From positions 1,054,001 to 1,118,000 of the forward strand of contig JASNYH010000001.1 of the NCBI GenBank assembly GCA_048500255.1: a DNA stretch of 64,000 nt. Direction: 5' to 3'. The notes beneath the pieces were generated by a model that saw only the letters and a program-made list of their open reading frames with translations, searched no databases and was not told the DNA's origin. This DNA is from JAMHWF01 sp048500255 (GTDB taxonomy: Bacteria > Pseudomonadota > Gammaproteobacteria > Burkholderiales > Burkholderiaceae_C). Numbering within the stretch: position 1 is the stretch's first letter; the number at the start of each line of letters is the position of its first letter. The position numbers and the translations under genes were made by a program. Positions 56,182 to 64,000 of the stretch are shown piece by piece.

Positions 56182-58434
56182 TCAGGCAAAGCCCTTCATC
56201 GGGCTCATGCCGATTTCCTTGATCTTGGCGGCGTAGTCGTCGATCAGCTTGGGCAGCCGCTCGACGTCGGTGATCGCCACCTCGAAGCTGACGACGCGCT
56301 CCGTCTCGAGGCCGAGCTGCTTCAAGGTGTCGTCGACCTTGCTCATGCGGTAGTGCGCCATCTCGCTGCCCTTGACGAAGTGGCACTGATAGTCGTCGCC
56401 CTTCTTGCAGCCCATCATCATCACGCCGTCCCAGCCGCCGTTGAGCGCGTCGGTGATCCAGATCGTGTTGACGGAGCCGAGGCAGCGCACCGGGATCACG
56501 CGCACGAAGGCCGAATACGTGCGCCGCTGCAGCGCCGCCATGTCGAGCGCCGGGTAGGCGTCGTTCTCGCAGGCGAGCAGCAGGATGCGCGGCTTCTCCG
56601 AGAACTCGTCGGGCATGTCGACGGCCTTGATCTGCGCGCCCACCGAATCGACGGAGTAGTTCTCGAACGAGATGACGCGCACCGGGCAGGCGCCCATGCA
56701 GGTGCCGCAGCGCCGGCAGCGGCTCTCGTTGAAGACGGGGAAGCGCCGCTCGTCCTCGTCGATCGCGCCGAACGGGCATTCCACCGTGCAGCGCTTGCAC
56801 TGCGTGCAGCCCTCGAGCCGCACGATCGGGTACGACAGGTCGCCCGATCGCGGATGCGCGGCGCGGCCGAGCGCCGCGTTCTCGAGCGCCTGGATCGCCT
56901 TGAGCGCCGCGCCCGTCGCGTCCTCGATCGACTGCGCGATGTCCATCGGCCGGCGCGTCGGCCCGGCGGCATAGATGCCGGTGCGCCGCGTCTCGTAGGG
57001 GAAGCAGATGAAGTGCGAGTCGGCGAAGCCGTGCTTGAGCTGCGGCAGGTCGGGGCCCTGCCGATACGTCAGGTTGAGCACCGAGATCTTCTGCAGCGCC
57101 GCCTTCTTCTCGATCGCCGGCGCCGAGCCCGACTCGGCCTCGGTGACGGTGGCCGTCCACTCGTCGAGGTCGACGCCGGCGTTGGCGACCTGCCCCGTCG
57201 CGAGCACGACGAGGTCGGCGTCGGCGGCGGCGTCCTCGTCGAGGATCAGGTCGCGGAACTTGACGCGCGCTCCGCGCGCGCTCGGCTCGACGCCGGCCAC
57301 GCGGCCCTTGGTGAAGGTCACGCCCTTGTCCTGCGCGCTGCGATAGAAGTCCTCGCCCATGCCGGGCACGCGCAGGTCGGTGTAGAGCACCGTCGTGCTG
57401 ACGTCGGGGTCGGCGTCCTTGAAGTACATCGCCTGCTTGATGCTCGTCGCGCAGCAGTGGCCCGAGCAGTACGGCAGGTGCTTGCCCGTCGTGTCGCGCT
57501 GGCCGGCGCACTGCACGAAGACGACGCTCTTCACCGGCTGGCCGTCGGCGCGCACGATCGGCCCTCCGGCGGCGGCGCGCGCCAGCAGCTCGAGCCCGGC
57601 CTGATCGACGACGTGCGGCACGCGGCCGCCGCCGAGTTCGGGCAGCTTCGCGATGTCGTAGGTCGCAAAGCCGCTGGCCTGCACGATGGCGCCGACCGTC
57701 TCGTCGATCGGGGCGCCGGCCGGCGTCGCGACGCTCACCGTGAAGCGCCCGGGCGCGCCCTGCGTCGACGCCACCGTCGAGCCCAGGCGCAGGTCGATGC
57801 GCGGATGCGCCGTCACCTTCGCCGCCAGCTCGGCGATGCCGGTCGGCTGCGGCTCGGCGTGCGGCGCCTTGTCGGGCGTGCGTTTCCACAGCTTGCCGGC
57901 CCAACCGCCCAGCTCGGCCTCGCGCTCGACGAGCAGCACGTCGTAGCCGGCGTCGGCGGCGGCGAGCGCCGCCGTCATGCCGGAGACGCCGCCGCCGACG
58001 ACGAGCACGCGCCGCGCACCCTGGCGCGCCGGGTTGCCGGCCGGGATCTTGAGCTTCTTCAACTCGGCGCAGCCCATGCGCACGTAGTCGTCGGCCATCT
58101 CCTGGCGCACCTCGTCGTGGGCCTCGCCCTCGGCGACGATCCACAGCACGCCTTCGCGCAGGTTGGCGCGCGCCACGGCCGCCTCGGGGAACTGGAACGC
58201 CTCCGTCTTCATGCGCCGCGAGCAGGCGGCGATCATGACGTGCGTGACGCCCTCGCCGGCGATGTCGTTGCGGATCGTCGCGACGCCGTCGTCGCTGCAC
58301 AGGAAGGCGTGCTCTCGCACCAGCGCCATCTTGCCTTCGCGCTGCGCGACCTTGGCGAGCTGCTTCGCGTCGAGCTTGTCGCCGATGCCGCAGCCGGTGC
58401 ACACGTAGGCGGCCGTCTTCATTTCCCCGCTCAT
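56182..58434 (-). CDS. qmoB: QmoB-like flavoprotein (HdrA-MvhD type)
   Basis: A 750-residue protein. Its N-terminal 130 residues are QmoB-like (AAYVCTGCGIGDKLDAKQLA). The FAD domain has VLVVGGGVSGMTAALAAADA near residue 135 and CAGQRDTTGKHLPYCSGHCC. Ferredoxin motifs CTQCKRCTVECPFG and CRRCGTCMGACPVR follow, and the C-terminal MvhD-like part has LLLACENDAYPALDMAA and CKKGDDYQCHF. The start at 58434 overlaps qmoA by 4 bases. It should take electrons from AprBA. Confidence 0.93.
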   Translation of the reverse strand: MSGEMKTAAYVCTGCGIGDKLDAKQLAKVAQREGKMALVREHAFLCSDDGVATIRNDIAGEGVTHVMIAACSRRMKTEAFQFPEAAVARANLREGVLWIVAEGEAHDEVRQEMADDYVRMGCAELKKLKIPAGNPARQGARRVLVVGGGVSGMTAALAAADAGYDVLLVEREAELGGWAGKLWKRTPDKAPHAEPQPTGIAELAAKVTAHPRIDLRLGSTVASTQGAPGRFTVSVATPAGAPIDETVGAIVQASGFATYDIAKLPELGGGRVPHVVDQAGLELLARAAAGGPIVRADGQPVKSVVFVQCAGQRDTTGKHLPYCSGHCCATSIKQAMYFKDADPDVSTTVLYTDLRVPGMGEDFYRSAQDKGVTFTKGRVAGVEPSARGARVKFRDLILDEDAAADADLVVLATGQVANAGVDLDEWTATVTEAESGSAPAIEKKAALQKISVLNLTYRQGPDLPQLKHGFADSHFICFPYETRRTGIYAAGPTRRPMDIAQSIEDATGAALKAIQALENAALGRAAHPRSGDLSYPIVRLEGCTQCKRCTVECPFGAIDEDERRFPVFNESRCRRCGTCMGACPVRVISFENYSVDSVGAQIKAVDMPDEFSEKPRILLLACENDAYPALDMAALQRRTYSAFVRVIPVRCLGSVNTIWITDALNGGWDGVMMMGCKKGDDYQCHFVKGSEMAHYRMSKVDDTLKQLGLETERVVSFEVAITDVERLPKLIDDYAAKIKEIGMSPMKGFA

Positions 58435-59702
58435 TTCGCCGCCTCCGGCGCCGCCGCGCGATGGATGACCTGGATGCCGCGCAGCGCCGCCGCGGTGGCG
58501 CTCTGCACGGCGCGATTCACGTCGAGCGGCCCCGACGCCGCGCCGGCGGCGAACTGGCCGCCGCTCGCGCTGCCCTCGATGAAGCCGCTCGAGTCGCGCA
58601 CGATGTCTTCGGGCAGCACGACGCCGTCCGTCTCGGGCTGCATGCCCACGGCCAGCACGACGAGGTCGTGCGGCGTCGCGTAGCGGTGGTAACCCTCGGT
58701 GTCGACGCCGTGCAGCACCGGGTTGCCCGTGGCCTCGTCGAGCGCGATGCGCGCCACCTTGCTCTTGACGAAGCGCACATCGGGATCGGCCTGCACCATG
58801 GCGTTGAAGTCCTCGAGCCGGTCGATCGCGCGGATGTCGATGTAGTAGACGGTCGACGTCGCGCCGCCTTCGGGGTAGGCCTCCTTGACGTAGCGCGTCT
58901 GCTTGAGCGTGGCCATGCAGCAGATGCGCGAGCAGTGACGCAGGTGGTTCTCGTCGCGCGAGCCGGCGCACTGGATGAAGGCGATGCTCTTCGCCGGCTG
59001 GCCGTCCGACGGGCGCAGCAGACGCCCGCCGGTCGGGCCGGCCGGGTCGGCCAGGCGCTCGAACTCGAGGCTCGTCACGACGTTCTCGAAGCGCCCGTAG
59101 CCGTAGGGCTGGATGCGCGCGGCGTCGTAGGGCTTCCAGCCGGTGGCCCAGACGACGGCGGCGACGTTGAGCGTCAGCGTGCGCTCCTGCATCGCGAGGT
59201 CGACGGCGCCGACCTTGCACGCGGCCTTGGCCTTCTCGCCATCGGGCGTGCCGACGATCGACGGGTCGATCACGTAGCGCGGCGGATGGGCCAGCGCATG
59301 CGGCATGTAGGCCGCCGGCATCGTGTCGAGGCCGTAGTTGTAGGGGTTGGGGATGCGCGCGTCGACGGCCTTGGCGCAGTCGCCGCAGGCGGTGCAGGCC
59401 TCGGTGACGTAGCGCGGGTGCTGCTTGAGCGTCACGCGGTAGTCGCCGGCCGCGCCTTCGACGGCCGTCACTTCCGACATCGTCAGCACGCGCACGTTGC
59501 GGTTGGCGCGCAGCCGGCGCAGGTTGACCTCCAGCCCGCAGGTCGGGTGGCACATCTTCGGGAAGTAGCGGTACAGCGCCGCCGTGCGCCCGCCGAGCGA
59601 CGGACCGCGCTCGACGAGGATCACGTCGCGCCCGCACTCGGCAGCCTCGAGCGCCGCCGTCATGCCGGCGATGCCGCCGCCGACCACGAGGAGGGCCGTC
59701 AT
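58431..59702 (-). CDS. qmoA: QmoA-like flavoprotein (HdrA type)
   Basis: A 423-residue FAD protein: LLVVGGGIAGMTAALEAAEC at the N-terminus, LYRYFPKMCHPTCGLEVNLR, CTACGDCAKAV for a possible 4Fe-4S site, and FIQCAGSRDENHLRHCSRIC near residue 255. This is the short HdrA form found as QmoA. It leads the minus-strand operon qmoA-qmoB-hdrC-hdrB, the arrangement also known from Gram-positive sulfate reducers, in which HdrCB replaces membrane QmoC. Confidence 0.93.
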   Translation of the reverse strand: MTALLVVGGGIAGMTAALEAAECGRDVILVERGPSLGGRTAALYRYFPKMCHPTCGLEVNLRRLRANRNVRVLTMSEVTAVEGAAGDYRVTLKQHPRYVTEACTACGDCAKAVDARIPNPYNYGLDTMPAAYMPHALAHPPRYVIDPSIVGTPDGEKAKAACKVGAVDLAMQERTLTLNVAAVVWATGWKPYDAARIQPYGYGRFENVVTSLEFERLADPAGPTGGRLLRPSDGQPAKSIAFIQCAGSRDENHLRHCSRICCMATLKQTRYVKEAYPEGGATSTVYYIDIRAIDRLEDFNAMVQADPDVRFVKSKVARIALDEATGNPVLHGVDTEGYHRYATPHDLVVLAVGMQPETDGVVLPEDIVRDSSGFIEGSASGGQFAAGAASGPLDVNRAVQSATAAALRGIQVIHRAAAPEAAK

Positions 59703-59712
59703 GACGAGCCTC

Positions 59713-60219
59713 CTACAGCGCCCGCCACTCGAACGTCATGCGCTCCAGATCGCCCAGCACCCAGCCGGCCGGGCCGCCGATGCCGGCGACGCTTCCAGGA
59801 TTGACCATCCATGTACTGCCTCCTCGGATGTTCTGTTGCTGCACCGTGCTCGCGGCGTGCGTGTGGCCGCAGCAGACCAGGTCGTAGTCGCCGGTGCAGG
59901 CCATGCCGCGCGCAATGTGCGGATGGTGCGTGACGTAGACGCGACGCCCGCCGAGCGGCAGGTCGGCGTCGCCGCCGTGATAGTCGACCAGGCCGCTCGA
60001 TGCGGCCGCGAGGCGCGCCAGCGCGATCGGGTCGCCGACGTTGTTGCCGTGCACCACGTGCACCGGCAGGCCGAGCGCGACGAGCGGGCGCAGCGTGTGC
60101 GCGCCGATGACGTCGCCGCAATGGATGACGGCCAAGGCGTCCTCGGCGCGCGCCGCACGGGCAGCTTCGAGCAGCGGATCGGCGCGGTCATGGCTGTCGG
60201 AAACGATGCAGATTCTCAC
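59713..60219 (-). CDS. YfcE-type metallophosphoesterase
   Basis: A 168-residue protein with the phosphoesterase motifs RICIVSDSHDRADPLLEAAR, VIHCGDVIGAHTLRP, VVHGNNVGD, THHPH and CCGHTHAAS, together the two-metal site of the YfcE/MJ0936 group. The likely start is GTG at 60219, which places the first strand (RICIVSD) at the N-terminus as in the family. It lies 10 bases ahead of qmoA and shares the 224-base divergent gap with soeA. Confidence 0.86.
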   Translation of the reverse strand: MRICIVSDSHDRADPLLEAARAARAEDALAVIHCGDVIGAHTLRPLVALGLPVHVVHGNNVGDPIALARLAAASSGLVDYHGGDADLPLGGRRVYVTHHPHIARGMACTGDYDLVCCGHTHAASTVQQQNIRGGSTWMVNPGSVAGIGGPAGWVLGDLERMTFEWRAL

Positions 60220-60297
60220 CGCGGCTCGTGCGTGGTCTGGCCTCGCACCGGCCCTGCGGTGCCTGCCGCACTTGACCACAGCCGCGCCGCCGGGCGA

Positions 60298-60339
60298 ATT
60301 ACCCTTCCGGGTAATCGACCGTACTCCATCGCGGTAGTA
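60298..60339. promoter_or_regulatory. Inverted repeats upstream of soeA
   Basis: Two elements lie between the YfcE-type gene and soeA. ATTACCC-TTCC-GGGTAAT at 60298-60315 is a perfect 7-4-7 dyad. TACTCCA-TCGC-GGTAGTA at 60322-60339 is an imperfect one with the same 18-base length. They share their TACYC/GGGTA half-sites with the cluster before dsrA (211-278), which suggests a common regulator; NarL-type heptamers are one reading. Confidence 0.45.
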
Positions 60340-60443
60340 GACGCTCCGGGCACCCCCTCGCCTAATCGCGGTTCGAGCCTGGGAGGAGAGGCCTCACCGC
60401 GCCGTCCGCGCGCGCCCGGCCATCGCACTACTACATCGAGACA

Positions 60444-63347
60444 ATGGCTCACCGACCGCTGCACGACCCGACGGCCGATCCACACGCCGACGCGGCCCAC
60501 GAGACGCGCAACACCACGTGCTACATGTGCGCCTGCCGCTGCGGCATCCGCGTGCACCTGCGCGACGGCAAGGTCCGCTACATCGACGGCAACCCGAATC
60601 ACCCGCTGAACCAGGGCGTGATCTGCGCCAAGGGCTCGTCGGGCATCATGAAGCAGTACTCGCCGGCGCGGCTGACCAAGCCGCTCAAGCGCCGCGAGGG
60701 CGCCGAGCGCGGCGACGGAGACTTCGTCGAGATCGAGTGGGAGGAGGCGTTCGCGACGCTCGCCGAGCGGCTGGCCAGGATCCGCGCCACCGACCCGAAG
60801 CAGTTCGCGCTCTACACCGGGCGCGACCAGATGCAGGCGCTGACGGGCCTGTTCGCGCGCCAGTTCGGCACGCCCAACTATGCGGCGCACGGCGGCTTCT
60901 GCTCCGTCAACATGGCCGCCGGCCTGATCTACACGATCGGCGGCTCGTTCTGGGAGTTCGGCGGCCCCGACCTCGACCGCGCCAAGCTGTTCGTGATGCT
61001 CGGCACCGCCGAGGACCACCACTCCAACCCGATGAAGATCGCGCTGGCCAAGTTCAAGCGCGACGGCGGGCGGTTCGTGTCGGTCAACCCGGTGCGCACC
61101 GGCTACTCGGCGATCGCCGACGAGTGGGTGCCGATCCGCCCCGGCACCGACGGCGCCTTCCTGCTCGCCGTGATCCACGAGATCCTGCGGCTTGGCCTGT
61201 ACGACCGCGAGTTCACGGTGCAGTACACCAACGCCGGCGAGCTGGTCAACGTCGACGAGACATGCGACGAGTTCGGCTTCTTCGTGCGCACCGAGGTGCC
61301 CGAGGAGGAGGCCTGCTACGACCCGCAGAACAAGCTGTGGTGGGACCGGCACACGAACCAGGCCGTCGTCACGCACACGCCGGGCGCCGACCCGTTCCTG
61401 CTCGGCGAGTTCAGGCTCGCCGACGGCACGCCGGTGAAGCCGGCGTTCCAGCTGCTGCAGGAGCGCGTCAAGGACTACACGCCCGAGTGGGCGGCGCAGA
61501 TCACGGGCATCCCGGCCGAGACGATCCGCCGCCTCGCGCACGAGATGGGCGTGACAGCGCGCGACCAGCGCATCGAGCTGCCGATCGCGTGGACCGACTC
61601 GTGGGGCAACGAGCACGACACCGTCACCGGCAACCCGGTGGCCTTCCACGCGATGCGCGGGCTGGCCGCGCACTCCAACGGCTTTCACACGATCCGCGCG
61701 CTGGGCATCCTGATGTCGCTGCTCGGCACGATCGACCGCCCCGGCGGCTTTCGCCACAAGGCGCCGTTCCCGCGGCCGATCCCGCCGTGCGCGCGCACGC
61801 CCAACGACCCGCGCGCCGTCAAGCCCGACCACCCGCTCGACGGCATGCCGCTGGGCTGGCCGTCGGACCCCGACGACCTGTTCGTCAACGACGACGGCTC
61901 GCCGGTGCGCATCGACAAGGCGTTCTCGTGGGAGTACCCGCTGGCGGTGCACGGCCTGATGCACAACGTCGTGACGAATGCCTGGCGCGGCGACCCGTAC
62001 CGCATCGACACGCTGCTGATCTTCATGGCCAACATGTCGTGGAACTCGACGATGAACACGTCGGAAGTCCGCCGCATGCTCAACGACAAGGACGAGGACG
62101 GCCAGTACAAGATCCCGTTCCTCGTCGTCGCCGACGCCTTCCATTCCGAGATGACGGCGTACGCCGATCTGATCCTGCCCGACACGACCTACCTCGAGCG
62201 CCACGACGTGATGTCGATGCTCGACCGGCCGATCTCCGAGTTCGACGGCCCGGTCGACGCCGTGCGCATCCCCGTCGTGCCGCCGACCGGCGACTGCAAG
62301 CCGTTCCAGGAGGTGCTGATCGAGCTGGGCACGCGCCTGAAGCTGCCTGCCTTCGTGACGCCGCAGGGCCAGCGCAAGTACCGCGACTACCCCGACTTCA
62401 TCGTCAACTGGGAGACGGAGCCCGGCTCGGGCATCGGCTTTCTCGCCGGGTGGCGCGGCAAGGGCGGCGAGAAGTTCCTGGTCGGCGAGCCCAATCCGCG
62501 CCAGTGGGAGATGTACGAGCAGCACGACTGCGTCTACCACCACGTGCTGCCGCGCAGTTACCAGTACATGCGCAACTGGAACCAGGGCTACCTCGAGTGG
62601 TCGCGCGCCAACCGCATCACGCGCTACGCCGAGCCGATCCTGATCCACCTCTATTCCGAGGTGCTGCAGCGCTTTCGCGCCGCCGCGCAGGGCAAGGGGC
62701 TGACGCGCAAGCCGCCGGCGGCGCAGGCCAAGCGCGTCGACACCTACTTCGACCCGCTGCCCTTCTTCTACGAGCCGCTCGAGTCGCACGTCACCGACAA
62801 GCACAAGTACCCGCTGGCGGCCGTGACGCAGCGGCCGATGGCGATGTACCACTCGTGGGACTCGCAGAACGCGTGGCTGCGCCAGATCCACACCTGGAAC
62901 GTGCTGTACGTCAACACGCAGACGGCGCGCGCCGCCGGCATCGACGACGGCGACTGGGTCTGGGTCGAGTCGCAGTGGGGCCGCGTGCGCTGCAAGGCGG
63001 CGCACTCGCAGGCCGTCGAGCCCGGCACCGTGTGGACCTGGAACGCCATCGGCAAGGCGGCGGGCGCGTGGAACCTGGCGCCCGACGCGAACGAGTCGCG
63101 CGACGGCTTCTTGCTCAACCACGTCATCTCGGAAGAGCTGCCGGTGCGCGGCAGCGACGTGCGCGTCTCGAACTCCGACCCGATCACCGGCCAGGCCGCC
63201 TGGTACGACGTGCGGGTGCGCGTCGTCAAGGCCGCCACCGACGAGCCGGCTCGCACCGAGCCGCAGTTCGCGCCGCTGCGCCGCTATCCGGGCATGGCCG
63301 AGCGCCCGGCCGAGCTGGTCGCCGCGCCCGGGGAGAAGACGACGTGA
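60444..63347 (+). CDS. soeA: Sulfite dehydrogenase molybdopterin subunit SoeA
   Basis: Catalytic subunit of the cytoplasmic membrane-bound SoeABC, oxidising sulfite to sulfate. The 967-residue protein has no Tat signal, as expected for SoeA. An N-terminal 4Fe-4S site reads TTCYMCACRCGIRVHLRDGK, followed by the molybdopterin domains (LYTGRDQMQALTGLFARQFG, GTAEDHHSNPMKIALAKFKR, PDTTYLERHDVMSM) and a C-terminal cofactor-binding part (DWVWVESQWGRVRCKA). Related polysulfide or thiosulfate reductases are the alternatives; the dsr/apr context favours SoeA. It overlaps soeB by 4 bases. Confidence 0.9.
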   Translation: MAHRPLHDPTADPHADAAHETRNTTCYMCACRCGIRVHLRDGKVRYIDGNPNHPLNQGVICAKGSSGIMKQYSPARLTKPLKRREGAERGDGDFVEIEWEEAFATLAERLARIRATDPKQFALYTGRDQMQALTGLFARQFGTPNYAAHGGFCSVNMAAGLIYTIGGSFWEFGGPDLDRAKLFVMLGTAEDHHSNPMKIALAKFKRDGGRFVSVNPVRTGYSAIADEWVPIRPGTDGAFLLAVIHEILRLGLYDREFTVQYTNAGELVNVDETCDEFGFFVRTEVPEEEACYDPQNKLWWDRHTNQAVVTHTPGADPFLLGEFRLADGTPVKPAFQLLQERVKDYTPEWAAQITGIPAETIRRLAHEMGVTARDQRIELPIAWTDSWGNEHDTVTGNPVAFHAMRGLAAHSNGFHTIRALGILMSLLGTIDRPGGFRHKAPFPRPIPPCARTPNDPRAVKPDHPLDGMPLGWPSDPDDLFVNDDGSPVRIDKAFSWEYPLAVHGLMHNVVTNAWRGDPYRIDTLLIFMANMSWNSTMNTSEVRRMLNDKDEDGQYKIPFLVVADAFHSEMTAYADLILPDTTYLERHDVMSMLDRPISEFDGPVDAVRIPVVPPTGDCKPFQEVLIELGTRLKLPAFVTPQGQRKYRDYPDFIVNWETEPGSGIGFLAGWRGKGGEKFLVGEPNPRQWEMYEQHDCVYHHVLPRSYQYMRNWNQGYLEWSRANRITRYAEPILIHLYSEVLQRFRAAAQGKGLTRKPPAAQAKRVDTYFDPLPFFYEPLESHVTDKHKYPLAAVTQRPMAMYHSWDSQNAWLRQIHTWNVLYVNTQTARAAGIDDGDWVWVESQWGRVRCKAAHSQAVEPGTVWTWNAIGKAAGAWNLAPDANESRDGFLLNHVISEELPVRGSDVRVSNSDPITGQAAWYDVRVRVVKAATDEPARTEPQFAPLRRYPGMAERPAELVAAPGEKTT

Positions 63348-64000
63348 GCAGGAAGCAGCTCGCGTTGGTGATCGACCTCAACGTCTGCGTCGGCTGCCAC
63401 GCCTGCGTGACGAGCTGCAAGGAATGGAACGGCGCCGGCGCCGCCGGCCCGATGACGGACCAGAGCCCCTACGGCGCCGACCCGAGCGGCACCTTCTTCA
63501 ACCGCGTGCAGACCTTCGAGATCGGCGAGTTTCCGCACACCGAGACGGTGCACTTCCCCAAGTCGTGCCTGCACTGCGAGGAGCCGCCGTGCGTGCCGGT
63601 GTGCCCGACGGGCGCGTCGTACAAGCGCGAGGAGGACGGCATCGTCCTCGTCGACTACGACAAGTGCATCGGCTGCAAGTACTGCAGCTGGGCCTGCCCC
63701 TACGGCGCGCGCGAGCTCGATGCCGAGCAGAAGGTGATGAAGAAGTGCACCCTCTGCGTCGACCGCATCTACGACACGACGCTCGCCGAGATCGACCGCA
63801 AGCCCTCGTGCGTCAAGGCCTGCCCGACGTCGGCGCGCATCTTCGGCGACATCCACGATCCGCACTCCGACGCGGCGCGCGCGATCCGCGAGAACGGCGG
63901 CTATGCGCTGATGCCCGAGTGGGGCACGCAGCCGGCCAACCACTACCTGCCGCGGCGCAAGACGCGCATGCGCATCCACGCCGACGAGCTGGTGCGCGCC
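63344..64000 (+). CDS. soeB: Sulfite dehydrogenase iron-sulfur subunit SoeB, partial
   Basis: Starts at GTG 63344, overlapping the soeA stop (GTGA), and runs to the window edge for 219 codons without a stop. The fragment has cysteine groups for four 4Fe-4S clusters: CVGCHACVTSCKEW near residue 15, CLHCEEPPCVPVCPTG near 72, CIGCKYCSWACPYG near 107, and CTLCVDR with CVKACP near 135-165. This is the DmsB/PsrB type subunit that passes electrons from SoeA to the membrane protein SoeC, which should lie just beyond the window. Confidence 0.9.
   Translation, partial: MSRKQLALVIDLNVCVGCHACVTSCKEWNGAGAAGPMTDQSPYGADPSGTFFNRVQTFEIGEFPHTETVHFPKSCLHCEEPPCVPVCPTGASYKREEDGIVLVDYDKCIGCKYCSWACPYGARELDAEQKVMKKCTLCVDRIYDTTLAEIDRKPSCVKACPTSARIFGDIHDPHSDAARAIRENGGYALMPEWGTQPANHYLPRRKTRMRIHADELVRA

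Noticed and set aside
60444..63347. Calling the molybdopterin protein a polysulfide/thiosulfate reductase (PsrA/PhsA).
   Set aside because: Those enzymes normally carry a Tat signal and act in the periplasm. This protein has none, and the dsr/apr context favours SoeA.
1..64000. tRNA, rRNA, CRISPR arrays, integrases and transposases.
   Set aside because: None was found on reading both strands by eye. Small RNAs cannot be excluded without a covariance search, but nothing supported a call.

Overview
The window comes from a very GC-rich, densely coding bacterium that oxidises reduced sulfur. The dsr gene order and sequences (dsrEFH and dsrL present, no dsrD), sat-aprBA, a Qmo/Hdr module and soeAB all point to an oxidative, reverse-Dsr chemolithotroph or phototroph. 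Codon use, GC content and the intergenic palindromic repeats suggest a betaproteobacterium, probably Burkholderiales; that placement is inference. No rRNA, tRNA, CRISPR array or transposase was seen.

Layout. 1-145 is the start of a leftward gene cut by the window edge. 344-13312 is a full dsr operon, dsrABEFHCMKLJOPN, then a cysteine-less DsrC paralogue and dsrR, followed by a siroheme-pathway methyltransferase and an SCP2-like periplasmic protein. 14735-16607 (minus) is a NarX/NarL-like two-component pair. 16856-18849 is a second DsrM/DsrK-like pair behind an FNR-type palindrome. A broken V-ATPase D-subunit fragment ends that block. 19096-29319 carries a UspA protein, an Mrp-type Na+/H+ antiporter operon, two DUF1538 membrane proteins, a PII-like protein and an SLC13 transporter. 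29393-31899 holds small accessory genes. 31990-36818 is a YeiE-like LysR regulator divergent from sat-aprB-aprA. 37012-40196 encodes a YkgJ protein, two c-type heme proteins and a tandem thioredoxin.

40223-51207 is the least ordinary part: two sigma-54-like promoter matches, then TusA, YeeE/YedE, TusA, three small DsrE-fold-like proteins, a rhodanese lipoprotein, a pentaheme lipoprotein, a small periplasmic CxC protein, a triheme cytochrome, a beta-barrel porin, and a sensor kinase with a sigma-54-type (GAFTGA) response regulator. It looks like an outer-membrane-to-cytoplasm route for sulfur, selenium or tellurium species, similar in parts to the Geobacter ExtHIJKL conduit. 51239-54627 has unrelated leftward genes (Fur-box DUF1513, intradiol dioxygenase, metallo-beta-lactamase fold). 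54659-59702 (minus) is QmoA-QmoB-HdrC-HdrB. 60444 to the end is soeA and the start of soeB.

How the parts fit. Sulfane sulfur enters through TusA/DsrE proteins and is handed by DsrEFH to DsrC. DsrAB, DsrL and DsrMKJOP oxidise it to sulfite. Sulfite becomes sulfate either through AprBA-Sat, with Qmo/Hdr taking electrons to quinone, or directly through SoeAB(C). Siroheme for DsrAB comes from the methyltransferase and DsrN. Shared TACYC/GGGTA inverted repeats upstream of dsrA and soeA may link both ends to one regulator, possibly the NarL-like protein encoded between them.
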